Origin: Halorubrum sp. BV1
GTDB lineage: Archaea; Halobacteriota; Halobacteria; Halobacteriales; Haloferacaceae
Reading direction: 5' to 3'
DNA length: 64,000 nt
Assembly: GCF_000746205.1 (NCBI RefSeq)
Contig: NZ_JQKV01000001.1
Coordinates: 50,814-114,813 of the forward strand
This document shows, in pieces, positions 17,160-25,637 of this stretch. The notes beneath the pieces are model-generated. The model saw nothing but the letters and a program-made list of their open reading frames with translations. It had not been told where the DNA came from and made no database searches. A program made the position numbers and the translations under genes. Position 1 is the stretch's first letter; every line of letters begins with the position of its first letter.

Positions 17160-17394
17160 TGCCTAGGGGTGGAGACGCCGGCTAAGTGGCGTACTCCACT
17201 ACTTCAACATCTCAACGAGCTTCGCGGCTGTCCTGATCGCATCCAGCGTCAGCTTCAGCTCACGAATCCGATCGAGACGGCTTGGTTCGTTCTCGTCGCT
17301 GTCGGAATTTGCATCCGACTGGTCAGTGTCGTCACTCATCGAACGGGCTTGCATCGAAAAGCCGGCCAAACCCTGCCTAGGGGTGGAGATGCCG
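17160..17394. repeat. Pair of 21-bp direct repeats
   Basis: TGCCTAGGGGTGGAGACGCCG at 17160-17180 recurs with one mismatch at 17374-17394, 214 bp apart in the same orientation, and flanks the small ORF at 17199-17339. It may be a duplicated regulator site or a trace of a small insertion. Confidence 0.55.
17199..17339 (-). CDS. Small acidic protein, uncertain
   Basis: A 46-residue ORF. The first 20 residues are acidic (MSDDTDQSDANSDSDENEPS) and the rest is an amphipathic helix (LDRIRELKLTLDAIRTAAKL). A longer start is open to 17423 but reads less well. The composition looks protein-like, but the gene is short and its function is unknown. Confidence 0.4.
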   Translation of the reverse strand: MSDDTDQSDANSDSDENEPSRLDRIRELKLTLDAIRTAAKLVEMLK

Positions 17395-17621
17395 ACTTTT
17401 CGCGTTTCGAACGTGGTTGGCATCTCCTAAAAAGGCAGCCAATCGGAGCGGCAATGCCTTAATACACCGTCTAAACCACAGTATTCCGAGTTCTGGATGC
17501 TGAATTCGTGTTTTTGATGAAATACTACCAATAGGTCGGATTTGAGGGTGTTGAGCAACTCGTCTAATTCGGCCTCTCCTCTGCGCGCTCGTATCAAAAG
17601 GTAATGTCGACACGTGAGAAC

Positions 17622-17888
17622 TCAATCCGCCTGCGGCACGAACCGCCTCGCATCGAGATCGAGGGCGCGCTGCGCGGCCAGCCGCTCGACGAAGTCGCAC
17701 TGGGTCAGCTCGGGAAGCGTGCCGTCATCTTCGGGGATACGGACCACGTAGGTCCGGCGACCCATCCGCTCGACATCGAGGTGCTGTTCGTCCGGGATGT
17801 CGCCGTCGTCGAGGACGTCGTCTTTCTGGAGTTCGTCGCGCGGGAGGGTGACCACACCCGATCCACCGTGGTCTTGGAGCTTCTGCAT
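17622..17888 (-). CDS. AbrB/SpoVT-like DNA-binding protein
   Basis: An 88-residue protein whose N-terminal 40 residues fit the swapped-hairpin AbrB fold: SGVVTLPRDELQKDDVLDDG. An acidic middle and YVVRIPEDDG follow. An AGCTTTAAG box about 27 bp upstream supports the ATG at 17888. It is divergent from the structural operon, with a perfect hairpin between them. That is the arrangement of a repressor that holds late genes off. Confidence 0.75.
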   Translation of the reverse strand: MQKLQDHGGSGVVTLPRDELQKDDVLDDGDIPDEQHLDVERMGRRTYVVRIPEDDGTLPELTQCDFVERLAAQRALDLDARRFVPQAD

Positions 17889-17993
17889 GGGCTGGCCGAC
17901 CTGTCTGGGTCACTTAAAGCTATGCCTGACATGACTCCGAGATTACTCTGTTCCATTTCAGCGGTGGGTTAAACACGGGTGGACAGGTCGCGC

Positions 17994-18020
17994 GTCTATC
18001 GGCCGGAGCGGCCGATAGAC
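17994..18020. promoter_or_regulatory. Perfect 11-bp inverted repeat upstream of the structural operon
   Basis: The sequence is GTCTATCGGCC, a 5-base loop (GGAGC), then GGCCGATAGAC: an 11-bp stem without mismatch. A GGTTAAACA box is about 30 bp upstream (17967-17975). It lies in the leader of the structural operon if translation starts at the GTG at 18066. It may be an operator for the divergent AbrB-like protein, or an mRNA hairpin. Confidence 0.65.
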
Positions 18021-18065
18021 AGAGATGATCGACCGAAACGAGAGAATCCGAGGTGGTCGGTAGCC

Positions 18066-18251
18066 GTGAGCGACGAGCCTCGCGGTCTGGCTGTTAGTGA
18101 TCGGTTCGCCGAGTACCTCGAACGGTTTCGAGAGCGCCACCCGCTGGATGCGGATCTGGCGGAGAAGTACGGTCTGCCCACCGGAAACGGGCATTTTCGC
18201 AGACTGATGGCTCAAACACAGACGAGCGACGGCTACGGTGGTACAGCATGA
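18066..18251 (+). CDS. Small hydrophilic protein, first gene of the structural operon
   Basis: A 61-residue charged protein (SDEPRGLAVSDRFAEYL, then RERHPLDADLAEKYGL). I chose the GTG at 18066 because the in-frame GTG at 17979 would place the perfect hairpin inside the coding region and add low-quality residues. Its stop overlaps the next start by 4 bp. Function is unknown; it could be a small regulator or a scaffold. Confidence 0.5.
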   Translation: MSDEPRGLAVSDRFAEYLERFRERHPLDADLAEKYGLPTGNGHFRRLMAQTQTSDGYGGTA

Positions 18252-19747
18252 GGTTCAAGACGATTTTCACGGCGCTGCTCGCGACGTTGCTGGTAACGTC
18301 GCTGGCCGCGCCGGCGGCGATGGCTGCACCAGACTTCAACGAGAACGCGAGCGCGGCGCAGAACCCGTACATCGAGGCGGACGTGACGGTCGAGAACTTC
18401 GACCGCGAGACGATGTCGCCGGGTCAGTACGAGGACGACTCCGGCGAGATCGCGACGCTCCCCGCGACCGTTAACCAGAGCCAAGACGTCGACGACATCG
18501 CCACTGGAACGGTCAACCCGTACGGCTTCGTTGCGACTGACGTTCACTTCGAGGACGGTGCTGCGTTCCCGCACGCTGACGAGAACGTCAGCGCGGTCCA
18601 CAACGAGAGCCGATGGACCGTCGACGAATCGGGCACCGCGGGCTCGATGACGGTCGCCGACTCTTCGACCGCGCCGGGCGTCGAGGCGCTCGAAGTCTCG
18701 ACGAGCTCACAGACGAGCGGCGACACGGCGACCGCGAGCTTCTCAGACGTGTCGATCACCTCGGATGCGCAGAAGCGGTACCTGCAGGCGATGCTCGACG
18801 TGAACACGCTCGACTCTGGTGCGACCGTCGAGATCCGCGCCGTCGACGCTGACGGCGATTACGTGACCACGATGGTTAACGCGAGCGCGTCGGCGAGCGA
18901 CGACGACGTGATCGCGACCGGCACCGGCGAAGGCTACGTTATCCAAGAGCAGGTCGGGGCACTGACCACGCAGGGCAGCGGCGACGGCACGATGGCGGAG
19001 ATCCAGTCGATCGATGTCGTCGTCACGGATGGAAACGCGACGGTGCAGCTGTCGGCGCTGAACGCGGACAAGACCTCGGAGTGGTCGCTCGGTGACAAGC
19101 GGGTCGACACCGACGATGACGACGACTTCGAGACCGAGACGATCCGCGACGTGAGCGAGCCGGGTGCGGTGCAGGTCTACGACATGGACACGCTCGGTTC
19201 GGCCTTCGCGAACGCGGAGATCGCAGGTCTCGAAATGCCGATGCACTTCCGCGCGTCGGACCTCGAAAGCGACGAGCAGGAAGTCAACGTGAGCTTCGCG
19301 GCCGCAGAGTCGTACCCGAGCTTCGAGCACCGGATGGAGGCGTACTACCGGCTCGAACTGCCGTCGGCCTACGACGTGAGTTACGCGAACGCAGCGCTCA
19401 AACAGGACGTGACCGTTCCGAACTCGCGGTACCAGACCGTCGAGGTCTCGGAGGGTGCATCTGACACCGAGTTCAGCGAGATCAGCGGTTGGACCAGCGT
19501 CCTCGGCTCGATAGCCTCGCAGGGCGATACGGTGACGCTCGACGATACGATCCAGCCGGGACAGGAAATCGGCTACCACGCGACCGTGCTCGTCACGGGC
19601 GACGAGAAGAGTGCTGTCGAGCAGCTCGGTGGCGTCGGACAGTTTGAGTCGTCTGGCGGCGGGATCTGGGACATGATCATCTCGCCGTTCGGAGCGGCCG
19701 CTGGTGTCGTCAGCGCACTACTGGCTCGCGTGAAGGGGCTGATCTAG
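18248..19747 (+). CDS. Secreted and membrane-anchored structural protein
   Basis: A 499-residue protein with a clear signal peptide (FTALLATLLVTSLAAPAAMA, cleavage near residue 27). A long acidic beta-rich extracellular part of about 440 residues follows, with a C-terminal anchor about residues 473-494 (WDMIISPFGAAAGVVSALLA) and a short basic tail. It is the first large gene of the structural operon and by layout a good candidate for the main surface protein of a membrane particle. I do not recognise a family. It is GC-rich, unlike the cargo genes to its left. Confidence 0.7.
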   Translation: MRFKTIFTALLATLLVTSLAAPAAMAAPDFNENASAAQNPYIEADVTVENFDRETMSPGQYEDDSGEIATLPATVNQSQDVDDIATGTVNPYGFVATDVHFEDGAAFPHADENVSAVHNESRWTVDESGTAGSMTVADSSTAPGVEALEVSTSSQTSGDTATASFSDVSITSDAQKRYLQAMLDVNTLDSGATVEIRAVDADGDYVTTMVNASASASDDDVIATGTGEGYVIQEQVGALTTQGSGDGTMAEIQSIDVVVTDGNATVQLSALNADKTSEWSLGDKRVDTDDDDDFETETIRDVSEPGAVQVYDMDTLGSAFANAEIAGLEMPMHFRASDLESDEQEVNVSFAAAESYPSFEHRMEAYYRLELPSAYDVSYANAALKQDVTVPNSRYQTVEVSEGASDTEFSEISGWTSVLGSIASQGDTVTLDDTIQPGQEIGYHATVLVTGDEKSAVEQLGGVGQFESSGGGIWDMIISPFGAAAGVVSALLARVKGLI

Positions 19748-19748
19748 G

Positions 19749-20177
19749 ATGGCCCAAGGCACCGACTGGGTTGGACGGCTGAACGATGTGAGTCAAGTCG
19801 AGAATATCGACGGGGCGCTCACACGGCTGCTGTTCCTCCCGATAGCGGCGTTCTTCATCCAAGCCGCGAACGCGGTCGAGGCCATCAGCAACGTCTTCAT
19901 CAGCCCACTCGGAGCGTTCGCCGACAACTTGGCGGCGATCGTCACGGCGCTTCTCGGTGACGGTGCCGCTGGAATAATCGAAGCCGGTGCCGAGGCGTCA
20001 CAGGCCGACGTATCGGTCTTCGGGATCGGTGGTTTTCCAGTGGCGCTGGGGGTCGCCCTCTCCGGCGCGTTCATCCTCTCGTGGTACCTCTCGCGGCAGG
20101 ACACGAGCGACACGATCCCGTTCAGCTTCACTGACATCCCGTTCATCGGCGTCGAAGAAGACCCAGAGGAGGGGTAA
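19749..20177 (+). CDS. Membrane protein of the structural operon
   Basis: A 142-residue protein with hydrophobic stretches LLFLPIAAFFIQAANAVEAI, ADNLAAIVTALLGDGAAGII and FPVALGVALSGAFILSWYLS, and an acidic C-terminus. It starts 1 bp after the previous stop. With the next two genes it shares a plan of N-terminal hydrophobic helix, amphipathic Ala/Gly-rich middle and C-terminal membrane helix, which may mean distant paralogy. Confidence 0.65.
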   Translation: MAQGTDWVGRLNDVSQVENIDGALTRLLFLPIAAFFIQAANAVEAISNVFISPLGAFADNLAAIVTALLGDGAAGIIEAGAEASQADVSVFGIGGFPVALGVALSGAFILSWYLSRQDTSDTIPFSFTDIPFIGVEEDPEEG

Positions 20178-20180
20178 CCG

Positions 20181-20543
20181 ATGTCAGCCCGTGACGACTT
20201 CTGGGAAAGCGGGCTCCCGTTCATTAGTAACGCAGACGGCAGGCGGGTCGACTGGACCGACGTCGGGTTGTGGTCGTTCACCGTCGTGTTGACATCGTTC
20301 TTCAGCAAGGTGGCAGACACCGTCGCGACGCTGTGGAACGTGCTCGTAATCGACCGGGCACGAGACATCTCGGCGGCGTACACCGGCTTCGTCGACAGTG
20401 TCTTCTCGCAGGGACTCGCCGCGCAGTCGTTTAGCTCGGCGACAGGGCTTGCGTCTGACACGGGTCTCATCGGCGCGGTAGTGATCGTCGCGGCCGGCGG
20501 GTACCTGATCGCGTTGCTCGTCGGGGTGATCCGCGATGAGTGA
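20181..20543 (+). CDS. Membrane protein of the structural operon
   Basis: A 120-residue protein. A hydrophilic start (SARDDFWESGLPF) leads to a hydrophobic segment near LWSFTVVLTSFFSKVA, an Ala/Ser-rich amphipathic middle, and a clear membrane helix, LIGAVVIVAAGGYLIALLVG. The stop overlaps the next start (8 bp). No family is recognised; position suggests a particle membrane component. Confidence 0.65.
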   Translation: MSARDDFWESGLPFISNADGRRVDWTDVGLWSFTVVLTSFFSKVADTVATLWNVLVIDRARDISAAYTGFVDSVFSQGLAAQSFSSATGLASDTGLIGAVVIVAAGGYLIALLVGVIRDE

Positions 20544-21018
20544 CGACGGCGGGCTCAGCCGCAGTGTCATCGAGGACATCGTGAGAGGCATCGTGACGAG
20601 CATCTTCGGCGGGCGGGCGCGTATCAACACGCTCGTTGCATTCGCGACCAGCCCGCTGCGGTTTCTCCGAGCCCGGGTGATTCCGGTGGTCCTCGGCGCG
20701 ATCTTCGGGTTCGCGTTTGACCTCGCGAACATCATCGCGCGGCCGTTCGACTCGGTGATCGGCTCGCTTGGACTGTTGAGCGGGTCGCTGTCGACGGCGA
20801 CACAGGCGATCACGAATCCACTCGGCGATGTGCTAGCGCTCGGATCCGGTCTGCTGTTGTCGGCGACGGCACCGCTCGGACCGCTGCAGCCGTTCGCAGT
20901 AGCGGTGCTGACGATCGCGATAGCGTACGGCGTGTTGATAGCCGGGAGTCGGGTCCTGCGAGCAATCGCCGACTCGGTCCCCGTGCTGTCGGGGGTCGAG
21001 ACCTTCCTCTTCGGGTGA
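20536..21018 (+). CDS. Membrane protein of the structural operon
   Basis: A 160-residue protein. It has a first membrane segment (VIPVVLGAIFGFAFDLANII), an amphipathic Gly/Ser/Ala-rich middle (SLGLLSGSLSTATQAITNPL) and a last one (PFAVAVLTIAIAYGVLIAGS). The 8-bp overlap with the gene before suggests coupled translation at similar levels. Function is unknown. Confidence 0.65.
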   Translation: MSDDGGLSRSVIEDIVRGIVTSIFGGRARINTLVAFATSPLRFLRARVIPVVLGAIFGFAFDLANIIARPFDSVIGSLGLLSGSLSTATQAITNPLGDVLALGSGLLLSATAPLGPLQPFAVAVLTIAIAYGVLIAGSRVLRAIADSVPVLSGVETFLFG

Positions 21019-21024
21019 TTACGA

Positions 21025-21324
21025 ATGGAACTTAGAGACCTACTGACGCAACCGACGGCGGTCGCGACGGCGACCGGTGGAGCCTTACTGCAGTTGCTGG
21101 GGGTAACATGGCTCGACCCGGTCGCGAGCGTCGTGGTCGCGAACATCGGAACGGTGTTCACGGCACTATCGATCAGCGGCTTCACGATCGCGCCGGAAGT
21201 GGCGTGGCTCCCTGAAGAGATGCTGACGAAGCTGACGCTGCTCGCTGCGGCCGTCTACGTGGTGACGCTGCTGGATCGGCTTTCAGACCAACTCAAACAG
21301 AAACTCAACAATGACGACAGCTAA
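21025..21324 (+). CDS. Small membrane protein of the structural operon
   Basis: A 99-residue protein with two or three hydrophobic segments (TGGALLQLLGVTWLDPVA, SVVVANIGTVFTALSISGF, LTLLAAAVYVVTLL) and a charged C-terminal tail (RLSDQLKQKLNNDDS). The 6-bp gap from the gene before keeps it in the operon. The function is unknown. Confidence 0.62.
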   Translation: MELRDLLTQPTAVATATGGALLQLLGVTWLDPVASVVVANIGTVFTALSISGFTIAPEVAWLPEEMLTKLTLLAAAVYVVTLLDRLSDQLKQKLNNDDS

Positions 21325-21360
21325 CGCGGACAGACAGACGTATCGCACGGGAGGTGAACG

Positions 21361-21753
21361 ATGAACCTCCTCGGCACGGTCACGCTGTGGGGATTCGGCG
21401 TCGTGGTCGGGGTCATCGGCGTGATGGCGCTGATCTACTGGGTCCTCGATGAGTGGCGCGACGCGGACGACATCAACGAGCTCGTCGAGGGCGTCGGTAA
21501 CCGCTCGGGCTCGGCAATCGTCGTGACGATGGGCGTCCTGCTGACCATCGGTGACCAGATCATCCAGCTGGTCGCAGACCTCGTCGGGATGATCGATGCG
21601 CCGGTCGTAGTCGGTCACGTCGTCGGCGGGATCCTCGGATGGCTCGGTCTCCAAGGCCTGATCACGAACGGTCAGTTCTTGGCTCTCTTCGGGATCGTGA
21701 CTGTGATCGCGCTCATCTGGCGGGCGTCGAAGACCCGCGGGAGGGGGATCTAG
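21361..21753 (+). CDS. Membrane protein of the structural operon
   Basis: A 130-residue protein with about four hydrophobic segments: LWGFGVVVGVIGVMALIYWV, AIVVTMGVLLTIGDQIIQLV, VVVGHVVGGILGWLGLQGLI and FLALFGIVTVIALIW. It ends in a basic tail (RASKTRGRGI). A GGGAGGTGA Shine-Dalgarno site just before the ATG is fitting, because the gene before ends 36 bp upstream and cannot couple. Confidence 0.65.
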   Translation: MNLLGTVTLWGFGVVVGVIGVMALIYWVLDEWRDADDINELVEGVGNRSGSAIVVTMGVLLTIGDQIIQLVADLVGMIDAPVVVGHVVGGILGWLGLQGLITNGQFLALFGIVTVIALIWRASKTRGRGI

Positions 21754-22086
21754 ATGGCGCTCCCGATCGACGCGCTCCCGATCGCAGCCGCGCGCTCGAT
21801 CGCTGGTGCGCTGGTGCTCATCGTCCTGCTCTACTGGACGTACGAGCGGCTGGTCGGCGAGGGTGCCGACCCGGTACTCCGCTCGTCGATGTCGAGCGAC
21901 ACGGGGTCGGCGTCGATCCTGCTGTCCGGGTCGAAGGCCGTGATGGCGCTAGCGCTCGTCTCCGGAGCGCTCCTGCTCGCGCCGATCGCCGGCGGGCCCG
22001 TCGTCGACGCGACGCGTCCCGTGCTGCTCGGCCTCGGTGGGCTCGTCGTCGCACACTGGATCGTGGAGAAGGAGGAACGCGAATGA
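21754..22086 (+). CDS. Membrane protein of the structural operon
   Basis: A 110-residue protein with three hydrophobic stretches: SIAGALVLIVLLYWTYERL, VMALALVSGALLLAPIAGGP and VLLGLGGLVVAHWIV. It begins directly after the preceding stop, and its own stop overlaps the next start (ATGA). No family is recognised. Confidence 0.62.
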   Translation: MALPIDALPIAAARSIAGALVLIVLLYWTYERLVGEGADPVLRSSMSSDTGSASILLSGSKAVMALALVSGALLLAPIAGGPVVDATRPVLLGLGGLVVAHWIVEKEERE

Positions 22087-22310
22087 CTGGACCCTACCGG
22101 CTTCGCGACGCGTTCGGGGACAAAGAGGCGACATGGCAACTCGCCATGACAGTAGCATCGGCTATCGGGCTCGGATTGGCACCTGCAGTCGCGGCTGATC
22201 TGTCGTTCGGACCAGCCCTGACGGTTCTGTACTTCGCGTTCTGGACAGGTATGCTCCTCAAGGAGATGAACACGACCGACAGCCGACTCCGGGAGGTGAG
22301 TTCAGCGTGA
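22083..22310 (+). CDS. Small membrane protein of the structural operon
   Basis: A 75-residue protein with two hydrophobic segments (WQLAMTVASAIGLGLAPAVA and FGPALTVLYFAFWTGMLL) and a charged tail. It overlaps both neighbours by 4 bp, which supports it as a real gene. The function is unknown. Confidence 0.6.
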   Translation: MTGPYRLRDAFGDKEATWQLAMTVASAIGLGLAPAVAADLSFGPALTVLYFAFWTGMLLKEMNTTDSRLREVSSA

Positions 22311-22669
22311 TCGGGACCGTGATAGACGCAATCATGGACAGAGTCGACCCGCTTCCATCGGAGCGGTCGTGGACAGACGTGGATACAAGCTCCACAGTAT
22401 GCATGGAGTGCGGGAACGACTCGAATATCAGGTCCGAACGGCTGCTCACCCGCCACGTTACGTGCTCGAACCCTACTTGTGACAACACCGACGGCTACGT
22501 GTTCCGCCCGCTGAAGCTCCCAGTTGTGTCCGCGGTCATGGGCGTACTCGGTGCGGCAACAGCCTTTGTCGCCGGATATCCTGACCTCTGGATACTGGGT
22601 GTCGGCGGTGGGATGTTGCTCTCACTGTACCGCGGGACAGCGACACTCGCTCATTGGGGTGGTCTCTGA
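22307..22669 (+). CDS. Zinc-finger membrane protein of the structural operon
   Basis: A 120-residue protein. The N-terminal half has CMECGN and CSNPTC, which make a plausible four-Cys zinc ribbon in the cytoplasm. The C-terminal half has two membrane segments (LPVVSAVMGVLGAATAFVAG and LWILGVGGGMLLSLY). It starts with a GTG overlapping the preceding stop (GTGA). A zinc ribbon tied to the membrane could link DNA or a cytoplasmic partner to the particle membrane; that is inference. Confidence 0.65.
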   Translation: MIGTVIDAIMDRVDPLPSERSWTDVDTSSTVCMECGNDSNIRSERLLTRHVTCSNPTCDNTDGYVFRPLKLPVVSAVMGVLGAATAFVAGYPDLWILGVGGGMLLSLYRGTATLAHWGGL

Positions 22670-22815
22670 TGGCGACATTCGTCCAAATCGACGAGAAGGC
22701 GGGGGCGCTCATCCTCGCAGCGGTGGTTCTCGGCGTGTGGTTCTACATCGCGCCGGACCACGCCGCGTCGACGTTCGTCGGGTTCAAGGAGGCCATCATG
22801 GGGGCACTACCATGA
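22669..22815 (+). CDS. 48-residue single-pass membrane protein
   Basis: A very short gene (MATFVQIDEKAGALILAA) with one membrane helix, ALILAAVVLGVWFYIA, and a short C-terminal part. The ATG overlaps the stop before it (TGATG) and its TGA overlaps the next start (ATGA). This tight coupling on both sides is good evidence that it is translated despite its size. Confidence 0.65.
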   Translation: MATFVQIDEKAGALILAAVVLGVWFYIAPDHAASTFVGFKEAIMGALP

Positions 22816-23171
22816 TCGCGACGATCATCGGCTTCGGCGTGGTTTACATCGCGATCGTGGTCAGTGGTGCCTTTGTCGGCTCGTTCGCGGAGTACGTCTC
22901 CGTGGAGCGAAAAATGCCGACACTTCACGCTGGCGCGGTTTTCGTGTCAGCTGCCGCGGGGGCGGTTCTTGCTGTCCCGGGCCAGTGGATCATGATCCAT
23001 CTTCTGGGCGGTGACGGTTCGACGACAGTAGTCAGTGTTGCGGTGTATGCTCTCGCCGCAGCCGCCGCCCAGCGGACGTGGTTCACAACCAGCTACGCGT
23101 ACAGCCGTGAACTCAAGATGGAGTACGGCGACGGGTGGACAGACCACATCGGCGAGGAGGTGGCCCCGTAG
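22812..23171 (+). CDS. Membrane protein of the structural operon
   Basis: A 119-residue protein with three hydrophobic segments (IIGFGVVYIAIVVSGAFVGS, AGAVFVSAAAGAVLAVPGQW, VVSVAVYALAAAAAQ) and a charged C-terminal part (SRELKMEYGDGWTDHIGEE). It overlaps the previous gene by 4 bp and is followed immediately by the 560-residue gene. The function is unknown. Confidence 0.62.
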   Translation: MIATIIGFGVVYIAIVVSGAFVGSFAEYVSVERKMPTLHAGAVFVSAAAGAVLAVPGQWIMIHLLGGDGSTTVVSVAVYALAAAAAQRTWFTTSYAYSRELKMEYGDGWTDHIGEEVAP

Positions 23172-24854
23172 ATGCGCCGCCGGATACTCCTCGCCGCGCT
23201 CGCGGCGCTACTGCTCGTCGCGCCCGCCATGGCGGTCGCACCAGCCACGGCTCAAGACACGCCCGCACCGTCGAACACGACGGTCGAGCAGAGCAACGCG
23301 GACTACTCGCTCGAAGATCTCCGCGGCGGCGGGACCACCCAAGAGGGCGCGCCACCGTCGATGCGTTTCCTCGGTAGCTACGGGAGCGCGACGCTCCGTC
23401 ACGAACCGGTCGGCTTCGGTTCGTCAGACTGGGAGTACGTCGCTCAGGACACCCGCGTGCAGCAGAACGCGGTGACGCTGCGGACGATCCGCCTCGGCGA
23501 CCCGAACGAGCAGCTGACGATCAACGTCGTCGGTTGGCAGCGCGGGACGCGCACGCTCCAGACGCAGAACGGGACGACGTCGGAGCCGGTCGCGGAGAAC
23601 GTGACGGCAACGACGGTCTCCACGCAGCTGGGGCGCGGCTACGACAACGCCGAGGTGCCACTGCCGTCGAGCTTCGGCGAAAACCAGCGGATCACCATGT
23701 GGGTCGAGGAGTATCCAGACGCGAGATGGACGTTCAACCACCGGACGATCGCGACGGCACGCAGCATCGACATCAACTCGTGGGGCGATTTCCTCTCGAC
23801 GTTGTTCTGGGAGATCGGCGTGTTCGCGCTGCCGGCGATGCTGATCGGCGGCTCGCTCGGACGCCGGCACCACGAGAAGGCGATCGTCGGTCCGCAGTGG
23901 GGTCTCGTGAAGTGGGGCCTCGCTATCATGGTCCCAGTCGCACTGTTGGCGAGCTTCTTCGCCTTCCAGGGCGCGGTGCTCGCGACGCGGCTGCCCGCGG
24001 GGATGGCGCTCGTGTTCGGCGTGCTATCGTACGCTCTCGTGTTGGAGGGGTCTGGCCCGTCGAACCTGCAGAAGTTCCTGTTCAGACGCCAAGACCTCGA
24101 AAACGCGAAATCGCCGCGCGGCGAGGACACCCACGATTCGCGATACGTCGACCACGTCGTGAAGACGGGACTGCGGCGTGAGGCGGATCAGGAACTCGTG
24201 CTGATCCGGAAGGGGCTGCCAGCGTACATCGCCCGGCTGCGTGGTTCGCTGGCGACGCTCGACGTCTCGGACATCCAGACGCACAAGAAGGGCAAAGAGT
24301 CGCCGTACGAACTAGAGATCGAACTGGATCCTGAGTGGGACCTGCACGACGCGCTCGTGCACGCGCCGCCGAAACTTGTCCGGCTGCCGCTCTCGCGAGA
24401 GATCGACGTTCCGGGGATCGGGCTGACGACTCTCCCGAACCCGGGCGTCGTTCTGCCGCTTGGCGGCGGCGCGGCGGCTGGCTGGTTCATCTCAGATGCG
24501 ATGCTCGGGATTCCGGGATTCGGCGCTGTCGTCGGCGCGATCGTCGGGCTACCGTTCATCTACAGAACCGAGAACGGCGGTGCAGAGAGCGAGCCCGCTC
24601 CGTACCACTTCACGCAGGCGGAGGCGTCGCTCGCGTTCGAGGCTGGTGAGTACGCGGACGCGAAGCTCCTCGACCAGTACCGCGACATCGCGTGGCGCGA
24701 GCGGATGAAGACGCCGCTCGACGCCCGCGACATCGAGCAGAAGTTCGACTCGTCCGTGACGCGTGAGCTGACGAACGCGGAGCTCGGTATCGACGACGAC
24801 CTCGACGTCGATCCCGAGACGACCGAGCGCAAGGGGGTGGCCGATGACGACTAA
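23172..24854 (+). CDS. Large signal-peptide and multi-pass membrane structural protein
   Basis: A 560-residue protein. The signal peptide is ILLAALAALLLVAPAMAV with cleavage near residue 28. An extracellular domain of about 175 residues follows. Three membrane helices lie about residues 208-300 (FALPAMLIGGSLGRR, LAIMVPVALLASFFAFQGAV, LPAGMALVFGVLSYALVLEG). A cytoplasmic part contains a further hydrophobic pair about 415-463, and the tail is charged. It directly precedes a soluble gene and the packaging-type ATPase, so its large inner part is a candidate docking site for that ATPase. Confidence 0.7.
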   Translation: MRRRILLAALAALLLVAPAMAVAPATAQDTPAPSNTTVEQSNADYSLEDLRGGGTTQEGAPPSMRFLGSYGSATLRHEPVGFGSSDWEYVAQDTRVQQNAVTLRTIRLGDPNEQLTINVVGWQRGTRTLQTQNGTTSEPVAENVTATTVSTQLGRGYDNAEVPLPSSFGENQRITMWVEEYPDARWTFNHRTIATARSIDINSWGDFLSTLFWEIGVFALPAMLIGGSLGRRHHEKAIVGPQWGLVKWGLAIMVPVALLASFFAFQGAVLATRLPAGMALVFGVLSYALVLEGSGPSNLQKFLFRRQDLENAKSPRGEDTHDSRYVDHVVKTGLRREADQELVLIRKGLPAYIARLRGSLATLDVSDIQTHKKGKESPYELEIELDPEWDLHDALVHAPPKLVRLPLSREIDVPGIGLTTLPNPGVVLPLGGGAAAGWFISDAMLGIPGFGAVVGAIVGLPFIYRTENGGAESEPAPYHFTQAEASLAFEAGEYADAKLLDQYRDIAWRERMKTPLDARDIEQKFDSSVTRELTNAELGIDDDLDVDPETTERKGVADDD

Positions 24855-25635
24855 TCAGACGCGGCCGGCGCTCCCGACGCTGCAGCACGACCAGCGGGCG
24901 CTACTCGCACCGAAGCCCGACGACGATCTCGACCACGGCCTTCGAGACGGCTTCCCGGACCGGCGGACTGCTATCGAGTGGTACCAAGCGGCGATCGTGC
25001 GGACGCTTGGTCACATCACGGAGCGTTGGGACCCCGTCGGCCTCCTCCGCGATCGGACGCTGCTGACGGCGCTCGTGGTCGGTCCTGAACGCGAGCGGTT
25101 CGCGGATGACCCGCTTTCGCTGGAGACGGCGCGGCAGTATCGCCAGCGGCTCGAACGCGTGCTCGTGTTGCCCGCGTTCAACCTCGCGTACAACGCGCTC
25201 CGGAAGTCCGCCGGGGAGTATCCTGAGGACGTCCGCAACGACGAGCACGACCCGGAGGGGCAGGAATTCGTCGCGATGCGACCGGCCTTCCAGGTGGCAG
25301 ACCGACAGCAGCGGGCAGCGATCCAGCGACTATGGGGCGGGTTCGGTTCTGTCGAGGAGCTGCAGTCGTGGCTCCACGACCTCTCCGAGCCGACGAACGG
25401 CTCGCTCGACGAGTCGCTCCCGTCGCGTGTCGGACGTGACCCGGTCGCTCGCGAGCACTTCCTCGGACGTGTTGACGCCGACACCGCGCTCGAAGCGGAG
25501 CGGCTGGCTCGGAAGTATCGCGAGCGGTTCGCGGTCGCGAAACTGCTCCCCGCGTTCGCAGCCGGTATCAAGCGGCTGGAAGCGGGCGAACTGGCGACAC
25601 ACACCTCTGACGGGCTGACGCCCGGGCAGGGATAA
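24844..25635 (+). CDS. Soluble helical protein of the structural operon
   Basis: A 263-residue protein without membrane segments. It is almost all predicted helix and rich in Arg, Glu, Ala and Leu (for example TARQYRQRLERVLVLPAFNL). It overlaps the previous gene by 11 bp and lies 2 bp before the ATPase gene. By context it may link the membrane protein upstream to the ATPase or coat the inner side of the membrane. No family is recognised. Confidence 0.6.
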   Translation: MTTNQTRPALPTLQHDQRALLAPKPDDDLDHGLRDGFPDRRTAIEWYQAAIVRTLGHITERWDPVGLLRDRTLLTALVVGPERERFADDPLSLETARQYRQRLERVLVLPAFNLAYNALRKSAGEYPEDVRNDEHDPEGQEFVAMRPAFQVADRQQRAAIQRLWGGFGSVEELQSWLHDLSEPTNGSLDESLPSRVGRDPVAREHFLGRVDADTALEAERLARKYRERFAVAKLLPAFAAGIKRLEAGELATHTSDGLTPGQG

Positions 25636-25637
25636 TC

